Assembly (NCBI RefSeq): GCF_001307035.1
Contig: NZ_LKIU01000004.1
Location: forward strand, 238,099 to 302,098
Length of the DNA stretch: 64,000 bases
From: Arthrobacter sp. Edens01
Lineage (GTDB): Bacteria > Actinomycetota > Actinomycetes > Actinomycetales > Micrococcaceae
Direction of reading: 5' to 3'
Below are positions 16,754-25,445 of the stretch, in pieces. The position numbers and the translations under genes are program-made. Each line of letters begins with the position of its first letter. Within the stretch, counting starts at the first letter, position 1. Under the pieces are notes generated by a model, which did no database searches, was not told where the DNA came from, and saw only the letters and a program-made list of their open reading frames with translations.

Positions 16754-17335
16754 TTAGCTCCAAGTTGTTGCCGCGAGGAAACAGCAGAAAGTTGCCACAC
16801 CAAGTGCTGCGCCTGACAGCGCCTCCGGCCAGGTGTGTTCACGAAGCTGAACCCGGCTGACCATCATCAACGGTGATGATATCAACAGCCACGCCCAGAC
16901 ACCCCCAAACATAGCCGTAACCCACAGCGCTGTGAACGTCACAACCGACACATGTGCGGAGACATTCAGCCACCGCCGGAAGATTGCCAGCGACGCATTG
17001 CCCAGGAACATTGCCGCTACAGTCAGCGGCACGGGTGCCGGGAGCGGAAGGACGAAGCAGGCGATGGTGCTGGCCAAAGTCAGCACGGCGAGCAGAATGA
17101 TCCGTGCCCGGTCCGGCAGCCCCCACCGGCGGAAGAGGCCCTTGGACCCCTTGTACAGCAGGGCCGGGACACCCACGATTCCCGCCAGGATCGCGGCAAC
17201 GCCCAGGAGAGACATCCCGGCTTTCAACCCCGCAAGGATCACGAGCACCGCCAGCAGCAGGGCGGGCTGCAGGAGCCTGGAATAACTAGACGCCAGAGGC
17301 CGCCGTGTTCCGGGCTGGTGAATGGTGGTGCTCAA
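16754..17335 (-). CDS. PAP2-like integral membrane protein
   Basis: The protein is up to 193 aa with about six hydrophobic helices. It has fragments of the PAP2 phosphatase signature: NVSAHVSVVTF where PSGH is usual, and SRVQLREHTWPEAL resembling SRxxxxxHxxxD. The acidic partner is not in its usual place, so catalysis is uncertain. The upstream TTG start overlaps the previous gene by 50 bp; a start further in is possible. Another PAP2-like gene lies at the head of this cluster (18875-19474). Confidence 0.65.
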   Translation of the reverse strand: MSTTIHQPGTRRPLASSYSRLLQPALLLAVLVILAGLKAGMSLLGVAAILAGIVGVPALLYKGSKGLFRRWGLPDRARIILLAVLTLASTIACFVLPLPAPVPLTVAAMFLGNASLAIFRRWLNVSAHVSVVTFTALWVTAMFGGVWAWLLISSPLMMVSRVQLREHTWPEALSGAALGVATFCCFLAATTWS

Positions 17336-18281
17336 TCCTTGTGCCTATCTCGTCAATGGTGCGGTTTTCCTGCTGGGAGAGCAGCTTCGGATCCAGGACC
17401 CGGATGTCGCCGATGAAGATAAACCAACGGTACAGCTGGGTCTTGGATGTCCGGGATTCCAGGGAGATGCTTGCAGCCCCCATGGACCGCTGGCCTTCGC
17501 TGGTCTCCATCAGGCGCCGGACGATCGGCCGCAGCGCGTCCAGGTCCGATCTCCGCACAGCCCGTGCCCGGAGTGCTGACCGGATACGTCCGATGGTGGG
17601 AAGGATGAACCCGACTGCGAACCCGGTAACCATGGCAGCCAGGAGGATGCGGTACCCGAGGATCAGCGCGTCGTCGTAATTCTCGCCGCCGCCGCGGATT
17701 TCGGTGCTTATCTCAAACATTTTCAGGGCAGCTGCCGCAACACCCACAAAGCACCCGGCGCTGAGCAGATCGAAGCCGATCCGGAAGGTCCGGGACTCCC
17801 CTGCACGGTCCCGGCGCAGCGTTTCCACACCGGTGTAGCCCGAGATCATGCCGAACCAGGCGAAAAAGGTTCCCTGGTAGAGCGCGATGGTCGGCTGGTC
17901 ACCGAAGGTGTCGGTGAAGGAGGCGGCAGATCCCTGGGTATTGGAGATCAGAAGCAGCACCATCTGGGCTGCGGCCAGCACCGCGCCGACGCAGATCAGC
18001 ACCTTTATTCGCCTGGCCCTGCCCGTGACCCGCAGCAGCAGCCTGCTGAGGTCGGTCATACCGATGCCCATCAGCAGATGGACGATCAGGTTCAGCAGGT
18101 TCCAGCCGCCCAGATAACGGTCGACGGCGAGGTACACCGGATCGATATTCAGCGTAGCGGCGAGGGCAACAAGAAAGACTGCTCCGAGGATCCCGGGTTT
18201 CCACCCGAACGCGAGGCCGAGCAGCCGGACCCCGACCACGGACCAGAGGACCAGGACAGGGATTACCTGCAGTGCCGTCAC
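17286..18281 (-). CDS. Multi-pass membrane protein, MAB_1171c-like
   Basis: The 331-aa protein has about seven transmembrane helices in the first 240 residues, then a cytoplasmic region (ALRARAVRRSDLDALRPIVRRLMETSEG). The pattern and the co-occurrence with XRE and ImmA/IrrE genes match proteins called MAB_1171c-type putative transporters in actinobacteria, whose function is unknown. It starts at a GTG that overlaps the protease stop by 4 bp (GTGA). The cytoplasmic tail could relay a signal to the protease or regulator. Confidence 0.65.
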   Translation of the reverse strand: MTALQVIPVLVLWSVVGVRLLGLAFGWKPGILGAVFLVALAATLNIDPVYLAVDRYLGGWNLLNLIVHLLMGIGMTDLSRLLLRVTGRARRIKVLICVGAVLAAAQMVLLLISNTQGSAASFTDTFGDQPTIALYQGTFFAWFGMISGYTGVETLRRDRAGESRTFRIGFDLLSAGCFVGVAAAALKMFEISTEIRGGGENYDDALILGYRILLAAMVTGFAVGFILPTIGRIRSALRARAVRRSDLDALRPIVRRLMETSEGQRSMGAASISLESRTSKTQLYRWFIFIGDIRVLDPKLLSQQENRTIDEIGTRIEHHHSPARNTAASGV

Positions 18282-18775
18282 AGGAAGGTTCGCTCGAAGT
18301 CGCTCGGGCTGGCCGGCTCCTTCGGCAGCAGCGCCAGGGACAGCAAATAGGCAACGTGCTCTGCTGCGCGCTCGGTTTCATTCCAGTCGAGCGACCGCGC
18401 CAGCATCCGTTTGATGCCCTTGCGGCTGCCAATGTGCTGGAAGACTGACGGGTTTGCCGTTTCAACTCCCCCGCAACCCTGATGACGCAGCAGGATGTGG
18501 CCGAATTCGTGGCAGGCTGCGTGGGTTCGGTGCAGCCGGTTGTCCCCGGACGGCACAAGAATGATCGACTTCTTTTCTTTTTCGATCCACAGCCCCGTGA
18601 CGGCGGGAATGGCCGAGTTGTCGATTTCCCGGATTTCGATCGGTTTGCCGTGCGCCTGTGAAACGACGTCAAGCAATTCTTCAAAGGTGACGTGCTGACC
18701 CAGGCCCAGGGACGCGACCGCGGTTTCTGATGCGGCCCGGTCCCCGCCGGCAGACTTTCGAAAACGCACTGCCAT
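18278..18775 (-). CDS. ImmA/IrrE-family metallo-endopeptidase
   Basis: The 165-aa protein carries the zinc motif HEFGH at residues 89-93 in the context THAACHEFGHILLRH, typical of ImmA/IrrE (COG2856) proteases. In phages and ICEs these cleave partner XRE repressors. Start ATG 18775. It leads a four-gene operon (protease, MAB_1171c-like protein, PAP2-like protein, XRE regulator) in which each gene overlaps or nearly abuts the next. Confidence 0.8.
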   Translation of the reverse strand: MAVRFRKSAGGDRAASETAVASLGLGQHVTFEELLDVVSQAHGKPIEIREIDNSAIPAVTGLWIEKEKKSIILVPSGDNRLHRTHAACHEFGHILLRHQGCGGVETANPSVFQHIGSRKGIKRMLARSLDWNETERAAEHVAYLLSLALLPKEPASPSDFERTFL

Positions 18776-18874
18776 TCAATTCCCCGTCATGTCTTTTCCG
18801 GACTCTGTGCCTGTGGCCCAGAGACTAAACCCTGCGACCCTATCCCACATTGGCTCCAGCAAAAAAGAATGCAA

Positions 18875-19474
18875 TCAGGGAAGCAGCAGCGCGGCGGCGA
18901 ACGCAATGCAGCCGGCGGCGTGGCCGGCCAGGACCTGTGTTGGCGTGTGGGCGCCGAGTTGTATGCGGGACCAGCCCGTTGCTGAGGCGAGCAGAAGCGC
19001 CAGCGCCGGTCCCAGCGCCGGGATCGGCGCGAGCAGTGCCAGTCCCACATAGGCTGCAACGGCGGAGTGCACCGAAAGCTTCCAGAAAAGGTTGGCCACC
19101 AGGCAGAGGACCAATCCGATGAATACGCCGCCGATCTCGCCGAACAGGGCAGCGGGAGCAGCCAGAAGAGCCAGCAGCAGCGCACCAACAACCAGGGACA
19201 CGACGGCGCCCAGCAGGACCGGTGCCCGCTGCGAGCGCACGCCGATGTGGTGGTCTGTGACGGAGCCGCGCCGCTTCAGCCACAGGATCCCGGCGAAGGG
19301 CAGCCCGACCGTGAACACTGCCGCCACTATCCCGTGCAGCCAGGTCACTCCGGGTGTCAGCACGGGCTGCAGCAGCAGGAGAACGCCGACCAGGACCGCG
19401 GGAGCGAAGATTTCCGTGACGACGCCGGCGACGGCGGGAGGGGGTGTTCGGGTGGACAGCGGCGTTTCGGGCAT
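18875..19474 (-). CDS. PAP2-superfamily membrane protein
   Basis: The 199-aa protein has six hydrophobic segments and a degenerate PAP2 signature: KLSVHSAVAAYVG for the PSGH region and SRIQLGAHTPTQVLAG for the SRxxxxxHxxxD region. The His residues are kept, but the terminal Asp is Gln. It may act on lipid phosphates or be inactive. It is transcribed toward the ImmA/IrrE operon with a 99-bp gap, so it may or may not be cotranscribed. Confidence 0.65.
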   Translation of the reverse strand: MPETPLSTRTPPPAVAGVVTEIFAPAVLVGVLLLLQPVLTPGVTWLHGIVAAVFTVGLPFAGILWLKRRGSVTDHHIGVRSQRAPVLLGAVVSLVVGALLLALLAAPAALFGEIGGVFIGLVLCLVANLFWKLSVHSAVAAYVGLALLAPIPALGPALALLLASATGWSRIQLGAHTPTQVLAGHAAGCIAFAAALLLP

Positions 19475-19580
19475 CAGATGAGTCTAGGTCCGGGCGCCTG
19501 CTGACAGGTTCCCTGACACGCGGTTCACAGTTAGGGCAGCCGCCCGGTAGGAAACGGCAGCCCCCAGCCCTGCCCCGGTG

Positions 19581-20384
19581 TCAGCCAACCACGTGGTGCC
19601 GGCCCAGCGGCAGCACCAGCGGCTTGCCGGAGGCAGGGTCGGTGATGACCCGGTTCTCCAGCCCGTAGACCGCCCGGACGTTGTCCTCAGTGAGTACTTC
19701 GGCAGGGGTACCGGCGGCGAGGATCTTTCCGTCGGCCATGGCCACCAGATGGTCCGCGTAGCGGCCGGCCAGGTTCAGGTCGTGAAGCACCATCACGATC
19801 GTGGTGCCGCGGCTGCGGTTCAGGTCGGTGAGCAGGTCCAGGACTTCCACCTGGTGGCTGACGTCCAGGAACGTGGTGGGCTCATCAAGCAGCAGCAGGT
19901 CCGTCTGCTGGGCCAGGGCCATGGCGATCCAGACGCGCTGGCGCTGCCCACCGGAGAGCTCGTCCACGGAGCGCTCGGCCAGCCCCGCCGTTTCCGTGGC
20001 GTCCAGCGCGGCGGCGACGGCGGCGTCGTCCTCCGCATTCCACCTCGCCAGCAGCCGCTGGTGCGGGTGCCGGCCGCGGCCCACCAGGTCCGCGACAGTG
20101 ATGCCTTCCGGTGCCACCGGGGACTGTGGCAGGAGGCCCAACGTGCGGGCCAGCTGTTTGGGAGGCATCCGGTGGACCTCCTTGCCGTCCAGCAGCACGT
20201 GCCCCTTCTTCGGGGCGAGCAGCCGGGACATTGAGCGCAGCAGCGTGGACTTGCCGCAGGCGTTAGCGCCGATGACGGCGGTGACCTGGCCCGGCGGAAC
20301 CAGCAGGTCCAGGGACTCGATGACCGTGCGGTCTCCGTAGCCCAGGGTGAGGCCTTCGACGGCGAGGGTGTGGGCAGCGGTCAC
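19581..20384 (-). CDS. Iron-siderophore ABC transporter, ATP-binding protein
   Basis: The 267-aa FepC/FecE-type ATPase has Walker A GANACGKST, Q-loop LLPQSPVAP, signature LSGGQRQRV and Walker B LLLLDEPTTFLD. It energises uptake of ferric siderophore through the two permeases encoded upstream. Its GTG start overlaps the permease stop (GTGA). It is the last of four overlapping genes in the iron-controlled operon. Confidence 0.93.
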   Translation of the reverse strand: MTAAHTLAVEGLTLGYGDRTVIESLDLLVPPGQVTAVIGANACGKSTLLRSMSRLLAPKKGHVLLDGKEVHRMPPKQLARTLGLLPQSPVAPEGITVADLVGRGRHPHQRLLARWNAEDDAAVAAALDATETAGLAERSVDELSGGQRQRVWIAMALAQQTDLLLLDEPTTFLDVSHQVEVLDLLTDLNRSRGTTIVMVLHDLNLAGRYADHLVAMADGKILAAGTPAEVLTEDNVRAVYGLENRVITDPASGKPLVLPLGRHHVVG

Positions 20385-21466
20385 AGTGAGGCTCCTGCGC
20401 GGTTGACGCGGACAATGAGGTAAACGAGGTAGGGGGCGCCGAGCACGCCGGTCACCACTCCCACCGGGAAGCGGGTGCCGAAGGTGTACTGTCCGCAGAA
20501 GTCGGCCACCAGGACCAGCAGCGCGCCTACCAGGGCGGCGGGGACCAGCAGCGACGGGCCGGGGCCTACCAGCCGGGCGGCGATCGGCCCGGCGAGGAAG
20601 GCGACGAACGCGATGGGTCCGGTGGCTGCCGTCGCGAAAGAGATGAGCAGCACGGCGGCGATGATGATGACCAGCCGGGTGCGGCCCACGCGCACGCCGA
20701 GGGCGGAGGCGGTGTCATCGCCCAGCCGGGTGGCGCCGAGGTTGCGGGCCTGGCTCAGCAGCACGTGGCCGCAGACCAGCAGTGCGGCGAGCACGGGCAG
20801 GGCCTGGTTCCACGAGGCGCCGTTGAGGCTGCCGGTGAGCCAGCGCATGGCTTCCTGCAGTTCCCAGTCCGGCGCCTGGTTCAGGATGTACGCGGTGACG
20901 GATTCGAGCATCGCGGCGATGCCGATGCCCACCAGGATCAGCCGGGTGTCCGCGACGCCGGCCTTGTAAGACAGGGCGTAGACGACCAGCGCGACGGCGA
21001 GCCCGGCGGTGATCGCGAACAGGGACACCGATGCTCCGCCCAGGCCCAGCCCCACGATTGCAAAGGCGGCACCGGCACCGGCGCCGGAGCTGATGCCGAT
21101 GATGTCCGGGCTGGCCAGCGGGTTGCGCAGCATGGTCTGGAACGCGACGCCGGCCAGGCCGAAGCTGGCGCCGGCGAGCACGGCCAGTGCCGCGCGGGGC
21201 AGTCGCAGGCGTCCGACGGCGAAGGAGGCACCGGGCACATCCTCACCGAAAACCACCCGCAGCACGTCGCCGAGCGGGTAGAACGTGCGTCCGGCCATCA
21301 CGCTGAGTGCAAAGACCGCCAAGATCAGAATGGTCAGGACGGTCACGACGGTGCGCAGGCGGAGGCCGCGGTTCCGGCGGCCGCGGACGACGGCGGCGAT
21401 GGTGGCGCTGCTGCCGGCGGACAGATCCGGGGCCGCGTCCGGGGCCGTGGAGGAGGAGACGTTCAC
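20381..21466 (-). CDS. FecCD-family iron-siderophore permease (second)
   Basis: The 361-aa protein has about ten hydrophobic helices and FecCD motifs (LAVLAGASFGLAGVAFQTMLRNPLA, DIIGISSGAGAG, GPIAFVAFLAGPIAARLVG). It forms the membrane channel with the adjacent permease. Overlaps of 4 bp with both neighbours indicate coupled translation. Confidence 0.92.
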   Translation of the reverse strand: MNVSSSTAPDAAPDLSAGSSATIAAVVRGRRNRGLRLRTVVTVLTILILAVFALSVMAGRTFYPLGDVLRVVFGEDVPGASFAVGRLRLPRAALAVLAGASFGLAGVAFQTMLRNPLASPDIIGISSGAGAGAAFAIVGLGLGGASVSLFAITAGLAVALVVYALSYKAGVADTRLILVGIGIAAMLESVTAYILNQAPDWELQEAMRWLTGSLNGASWNQALPVLAALLVCGHVLLSQARNLGATRLGDDTASALGVRVGRTRLVIIIAAVLLISFATAATGPIAFVAFLAGPIAARLVGPGPSLLVPAALVGALLVLVADFCGQYTFGTRFPVGVVTGVLGAPYLVYLIVRVNRAGASL

Positions 21467-22554
21467 AGGGCTCGGACTTTCTGCCGGCGGACAATCCAGA
21501 TGAAGAACGGGGCGCCGATCAGCGCGGTGATGATGCCGACGTCGATTTCCGCCGGACGGGCGATGATTCGGCCCAGTACATCCGCGGCGGTGACCAGGGC
21601 GGCCCCGGCGACGGCGGAGAAGGGCAGCAGCCAGCGGTGGTCAACGCCGGTGAGCAGCCGGCAGGCGTGCGGCACCATTAGGCCCACGAAGGCGATGGGG
21701 CCGGTCACTGCAGTGGAGGCGCCGCAGAGCAGCACGGCGCCTAGGGCTGCGGTGCCGCGGGCCAGGGCGACGCGTTCGCCGAGGCCGGCGGCGAGTTCAT
21801 CGCCCAGGGCCAGGGAGTTCAGGGACCGGGCGGTGATCAGGCAGACCAGGAATCCGACGGCGAGGAACGGCAGCACCTGCCCAATCGCGTCGAAGGATCC
21901 GCCGCCCACGCCGCCGATCTGCCAGGACCGCACTCCCCCGGCAAGGTCGTTCCGCGGCAGCACAACGGCGGAGATAAAGGATGCCAGCGCCGCAGAGATC
22001 GCGGTGCCGGCCAGGGCGAGTTTCAGCGGGGTGGCGCCGCCGCGGCCCAGCGAGCCCACCGAGTAGACGAACAGAGCGGTGATTCCGGCACCCAGGATCG
22101 CGGCCCAGACAAAGCTGTTGGCGGCGGTCAGGCCGAAGAAAGCCATGCCCACCACGACGGCGAGGGAGGCACCCATGTTCACGCCCAGGATGCCCGGGTC
22201 GGCCAGCGGATTGCGGGTGACGCCCTGCATCACGGCTCCGGCGACGCCCAGCGCTGCACCGGCGAGCACGGCCAGCAGGGTGCGGGGAATGCGTTTGGCC
22301 ACGGCGGCCTCGCTGAAGCCGTCTGCCGAGCCGCCCAGTGCGGCAACAATGTCCGCCCAGTCGACGTCGCGCGCCCCCACCGTGACCGAGGCCAGCATCA
22401 GCAGGCTCAGGAGTACGACGGCGGCGGCGAGCCAGAGGGCGCGCAGCCGCCCCGGGCGCCGTGCCGCAGTTCCGGAAGCCAGGGACTCCGGTGAGTCCTG
22501 GTTTTCGGGTGCGGGGGCGGCGTCCGGGGCAGCCGGGCGGGAAGGGTGTGTCAC
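21463..22554 (-). CDS. FecCD-family iron-siderophore permease (first)
   Basis: The 363-aa FecCD permease has a longer Pro/Ala-rich cytoplasmic start. Motifs include LAVLAGAALGVAGAVMQGVTRNPLADPGILG and GPIAFVGLMVPHACRLL. It overlaps the binding-protein gene and the second permease gene by 4 bp each. Confidence 0.92.
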   Translation of the reverse strand: MTHPSRPAAPDAAPAPENQDSPESLASGTAARRPGRLRALWLAAAVVLLSLLMLASVTVGARDVDWADIVAALGGSADGFSEAAVAKRIPRTLLAVLAGAALGVAGAVMQGVTRNPLADPGILGVNMGASLAVVVGMAFFGLTAANSFVWAAILGAGITALFVYSVGSLGRGGATPLKLALAGTAISAALASFISAVVLPRNDLAGGVRSWQIGGVGGGSFDAIGQVLPFLAVGFLVCLITARSLNSLALGDELAAGLGERVALARGTAALGAVLLCGASTAVTGPIAFVGLMVPHACRLLTGVDHRWLLPFSAVAGAALVTAADVLGRIIARPAEIDVGIITALIGAPFFIWIVRRQKVRAL

Positions 22555-23573
22555 TTGGCGGCGTCGGCTGCTTCTGCGAGCACGGTCAGGTAATCGTTCA
22601 GCACCCAGCTGATCGCCAGCGGGGTGGGGTTGGCTGCGGTGCCCAGCGGGTTGTCACCGGGCAGGGTGACGATTGCGCCGTTGGCGACGGCGGGGATCTG
22701 GGAGAGCAGCGGATCGGATTCGAGTGCGGTGATCAGTTCCCCGCCGCCGTAGGTGACGATGATGTCCACGTCGCTGAAGGCATCGGCCTGCTCGGCGCTC
22801 TGGGTGAGGGAGAACTTCTCGGTTTCGGCGGAGGCCTTGGCGATGCTGTCTGCCACGCTCATGCCCAGGTCTTCGAAGAAGAGGGTGCGCGGGTCGTGCG
22901 TGGTGTAGAAGCTGACTTCGCTGAGGTCCGTGGTGTCCACGTGGGTCATGAACATGGCGGACTTGCCGGCCAGGGACGGGAACTTGGCGGCGGCGTCGGT
23001 CATTTCCTGCTCCAGGTCAGCGACCAGCTGCTCGCCTTCCTCGGCCAGGCCCAGGGCGGTGGAGTTGTACTCGACCATTTCGCGCCAGGAGGTGCCCCAG
23101 GCGGTTTCCGGGTAGGCAACCACGGGGGCGATTTCGCTCAGGGTGTCATAGTCCTCCTGGGTCAGGCCGGAGTAGGCGGCCAGGATGACGTCCGGCTGGG
23201 TGTCGGCTACGGCTTCGAAGTCGATGCCGTCGTTCTCGTCGAACAGCACCGGTGCTTCGCCGCCGAGTTCCTCGAGCTTTTCCTCGACCCACGGGAGGAT
23301 GCCGTCGCCGTCGTCGTCGCCGAAGTTCGCGGCGGCCATGCCCACGGGCACAACGCCCAGGGCCAGCGGAACTTCGTGGTTGGCCCAGTTGACCGTGGCC
23401 ACGCGTTCCGGCTTTTCGTCGATGACGGCGGTGCCCAGGGCGTGTTCAATGGTGATGGTTTCCCAGTCGCCTTCGGGTGCGGCCTGGCTTTCGGCCGGTG
23501 TGGAGGAGCAGGCGGCGAGGGATGCGGTGAGCAGAGCGGCGGCTGAGAGCGCAGCGAGTTTGGAGGAGCGCAA
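22551..23573 (-). CDS. Iron-siderophore substrate-binding lipoprotein
   Basis: The 340-aa FepB/FecB-type protein starts at TTG, with AAAGGA upstream. A lipoprotein signal peptide ends in the lipobox LAAC (Cys22). The mature protein shows the TroA-like fold markers ERVATVNWANHEVPLALGVVPVG and QPDVILAAYSGLT. It captures ferric siderophore outside the membrane and passes it to the permeases. It is first in the operon, 80 bp downstream of overlapping DtxR boxes. Confidence 0.92.
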   Translation of the reverse strand: MRSSKLAALSAAALLTASLAACSSTPAESQAAPEGDWETITIEHALGTAVIDEKPERVATVNWANHEVPLALGVVPVGMAAANFGDDDGDGILPWVEEKLEELGGEAPVLFDENDGIDFEAVADTQPDVILAAYSGLTQEDYDTLSEIAPVVAYPETAWGTSWREMVEYNSTALGLAEEGEQLVADLEQEMTDAAAKFPSLAGKSAMFMTHVDTTDLSEVSFYTTHDPRTLFFEDLGMSVADSIAKASAETEKFSLTQSAEQADAFSDVDIIVTYGGGELITALESDPLLSQIPAVANGAIVTLPGDNPLGTAANPTPLAISWVLNDYLTVLAEAADAAK

Positions 23574-23654
23574 GAGTCGTTTCCTTTGGTGCAGGTTCGG
23601 GCCGGCCCCGATTGGGGCCGGCGGAAGCCTTCCTGCGACGCTCCGGATACGTAC

Positions 23655-23688
23655 TTAGGGCAGGCTAACCAAGGTTAGCCTAAGCTGT
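23655..23688. promoter_or_regulatory. Overlapping DtxR/IdeR iron boxes
   Basis: TTAGGGCAGGCTAACCAAG (23655-23673) fits the 19-bp DtxR/IdeR consensus TTAGGTTAGSCTAACCTAA well. A second, weaker box follows (CAAGGTTAGCCTAAGCTGT, 23670-23688). Together they contain the near-perfect palindrome GGCTAACCAAGGTTAGCC. They lie about 80 bp upstream of the siderophore operon, so repression by iron-loaded DtxR/IdeR is expected. Confidence 0.85.
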
Positions 23689-23736
23689 TCTGCGACTGGA
23701 GGGCAATTTGGTGACACAAAGATGTCCTAATTAGCC

Positions 23737-25437
23737 TCAGTTCCTTTTCAGCGTCAGCTCGACGATTTCCTGGATATACGGCGCCACGATGCTCGGGGAG
23801 ATACGCAGGTCGACGACGAGGGTTCCGCGTGCCCCTTCATCAACCCACTCGCTGACCCGCTCCAGGTCATCCATGCTGCGGACCGCCAGTCCGGCAGCAC
23901 CAAATCCCTCTGCAACTTTCGCGAAGTCGATTTGGTCTATCTCCATGATTTCTTGATCCAGGCCCTGTGAGCCGTATTGGTGGATCTCCGCGCCGTAGCA
24001 TGCGTCGTTGAAGACGAGGACGACGGCGCTGCTGGCGGTTCGGACCAGGGAGTCCAGGTCCGGCAACCCCATCAGCCCTCCTCCGTCACCCGTGACGACG
24101 ATGGTGGTGGCATCAGGCCTGGCCCGGACGGCTCCAGGAGCCGAAGGGAAACCGAGCCCGATCGATTGGAATTGCGTCCCGACCATTGTGAGGCTGTCAG
24201 GTTCCGGCAGGTCGAAAAAGTAACTGGACCAGCCAATGAAGTGTCCCCCGTCGGAGACGACCTGGCGGTGGGCCGGGAGTATTTCATTAAGTCGGGACAT
24301 GCAGGTCCTGGGGTCCAGAAGCCCGTCGGGTGCCTGCCCGGTCCCGGAATCCCGCTGGTAGTTCAGCTTCGAGCTCCGGGCAGGTTCCGCAGCACCGTCC
24401 CACGGCTGGGACGGTTTGGCGTGGCTCCCCACGCGATCGAGCAGCGCCTCGGTGGCCTGGGCTGCCTCGGCGTGGATGAACGTTGTGACTAGTGGGTTTG
24501 TCCGTTCGGGAAGGATGTCGACCTGAATGACCGCTGCGTCGGAGGAGAACTGGGTACCAAAGGCGGTGGTGAACTGGTTCAAACCAGCGCCAACTACCAG
24601 GACGGCATCGGCCTGGCGGATGAGTTCACCGGAGTCCTCTGACGCGAAACCGCCGCACACACCAAGGTCGTAGTCCCGTCCGGCGAAGGTGCCCCGGGCG
24701 GGCGCGGAGCTGGTGGTGAGAGCACCCAGCCTGTCAGCCAGGTCCGCCAGTAACAGCCTGGCGCTGCGGGCCCCCCGCCCGGCCAGGATAAGGGGCCGGC
24801 GCGCTTCGGTGAGCAGGCGGACGGCCTCGTCCAGGGCTTTCCGGGTCTCCGGATTGTCGATATTCCCGGGCTCCTCCCCCGGCTCCAGACGACCATTCAC
24901 CGCGGCGGCCGCACTGTGGTTCTCGGCTGCGGGCTCTTCGGCGGCCGGCGCAGTGGCCACGTCGTAGGGAATGAACAGGACCACGGGCAGCCGGTCCGTC
25001 TCGGCCAGCCGGAATGCCGCCCGTGTTGCCGCCGTCGGGCTGCATGCGCTTACCGTCACGGTCCGCGCCCCCACAGCCTGAGCGAGGGTTGCCTGGTCTA
25101 CGTCCCAGGGACGCGGCCCGGAAGCCGGTTCTCCACCGACAACGAAGACCAGCGGAGTCCTGGACTTCGCTGCTTCCGCAAGGCTGGTCAGTGCATTTGT
25201 GTAACCAGGACCGTAGGTGGTCGTGGCGGCCGCGATTCGCCTGCTGACGCGGTAGTACGCGTCGGCAGAGGCAACGGTCGCCACCTCATGACGGACGGCG
25301 GTCATACGGACACGTCCCTGCCGTGCCAGGGCATCAGTGAAGTAGGCATTGCCGTTGCCCATCAGGGCGAAGACCTCGGCTGTGTGCCCGGCAACGGCAG
25401 AGGCCACTGCCTCCGAAACGGACGTCCGTTCAGACAT
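23737..25437 (-). CDS. Thiamine-diphosphate-dependent enzyme, acetolactate-synthase-like
   Basis: The start was set to ATG 25437 (MSERTSVSEAVASAVAG), giving 566 aa; the longer frame runs into the upstream gene. Three ThDP-enzyme domains are visible: the N-terminal PYR domain with the catalytic Glu in AVRHEVATVASADAY, a central domain (RPLILAGRGARSARLL), and the C-terminal PP domain with the GDG...ND cofactor motif (TGDGGGLMGLP to VFNDACYG). The family includes acetolactate synthases, oxo-acid decarboxylases and C-C lyases. As the last gene of a degradation operon it probably acts on an oxo-acid intermediate. The exact reaction is unknown. Confidence 0.8.
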   Translation of the reverse strand: MSERTSVSEAVASAVAGHTAEVFALMGNGNAYFTDALARQGRVRMTAVRHEVATVASADAYYRVSRRIAAATTTYGPGYTNALTSLAEAAKSRTPLVFVVGGEPASGPRPWDVDQATLAQAVGARTVTVSACSPTAATRAAFRLAETDRLPVVLFIPYDVATAPAAEEPAAENHSAAAAVNGRLEPGEEPGNIDNPETRKALDEAVRLLTEARRPLILAGRGARSARLLLADLADRLGALTTSSAPARGTFAGRDYDLGVCGGFASEDSGELIRQADAVLVVGAGLNQFTTAFGTQFSSDAAVIQVDILPERTNPLVTTFIHAEAAQATEALLDRVGSHAKPSQPWDGAAEPARSSKLNYQRDSGTGQAPDGLLDPRTCMSRLNEILPAHRQVVSDGGHFIGWSSYFFDLPEPDSLTMVGTQFQSIGLGFPSAPGAVRARPDATTIVVTGDGGGLMGLPDLDSLVRTASSAVVLVFNDACYGAEIHQYGSQGLDQEIMEIDQIDFAKVAEGFGAAGLAVRSMDDLERVSEWVDEGARGTLVVDLRISPSIVAPYIQEIVELTLKRN

Positions 25438-25445
25438 TGGTTTAC

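Noticed and set aside
20765-22066. 433-codon plus-strand open frame opposite the FecCD permeases
   Set aside because: It reads as low-complexity Gly/Gln/Arg sequence antisense to two strongly supported permease genes.
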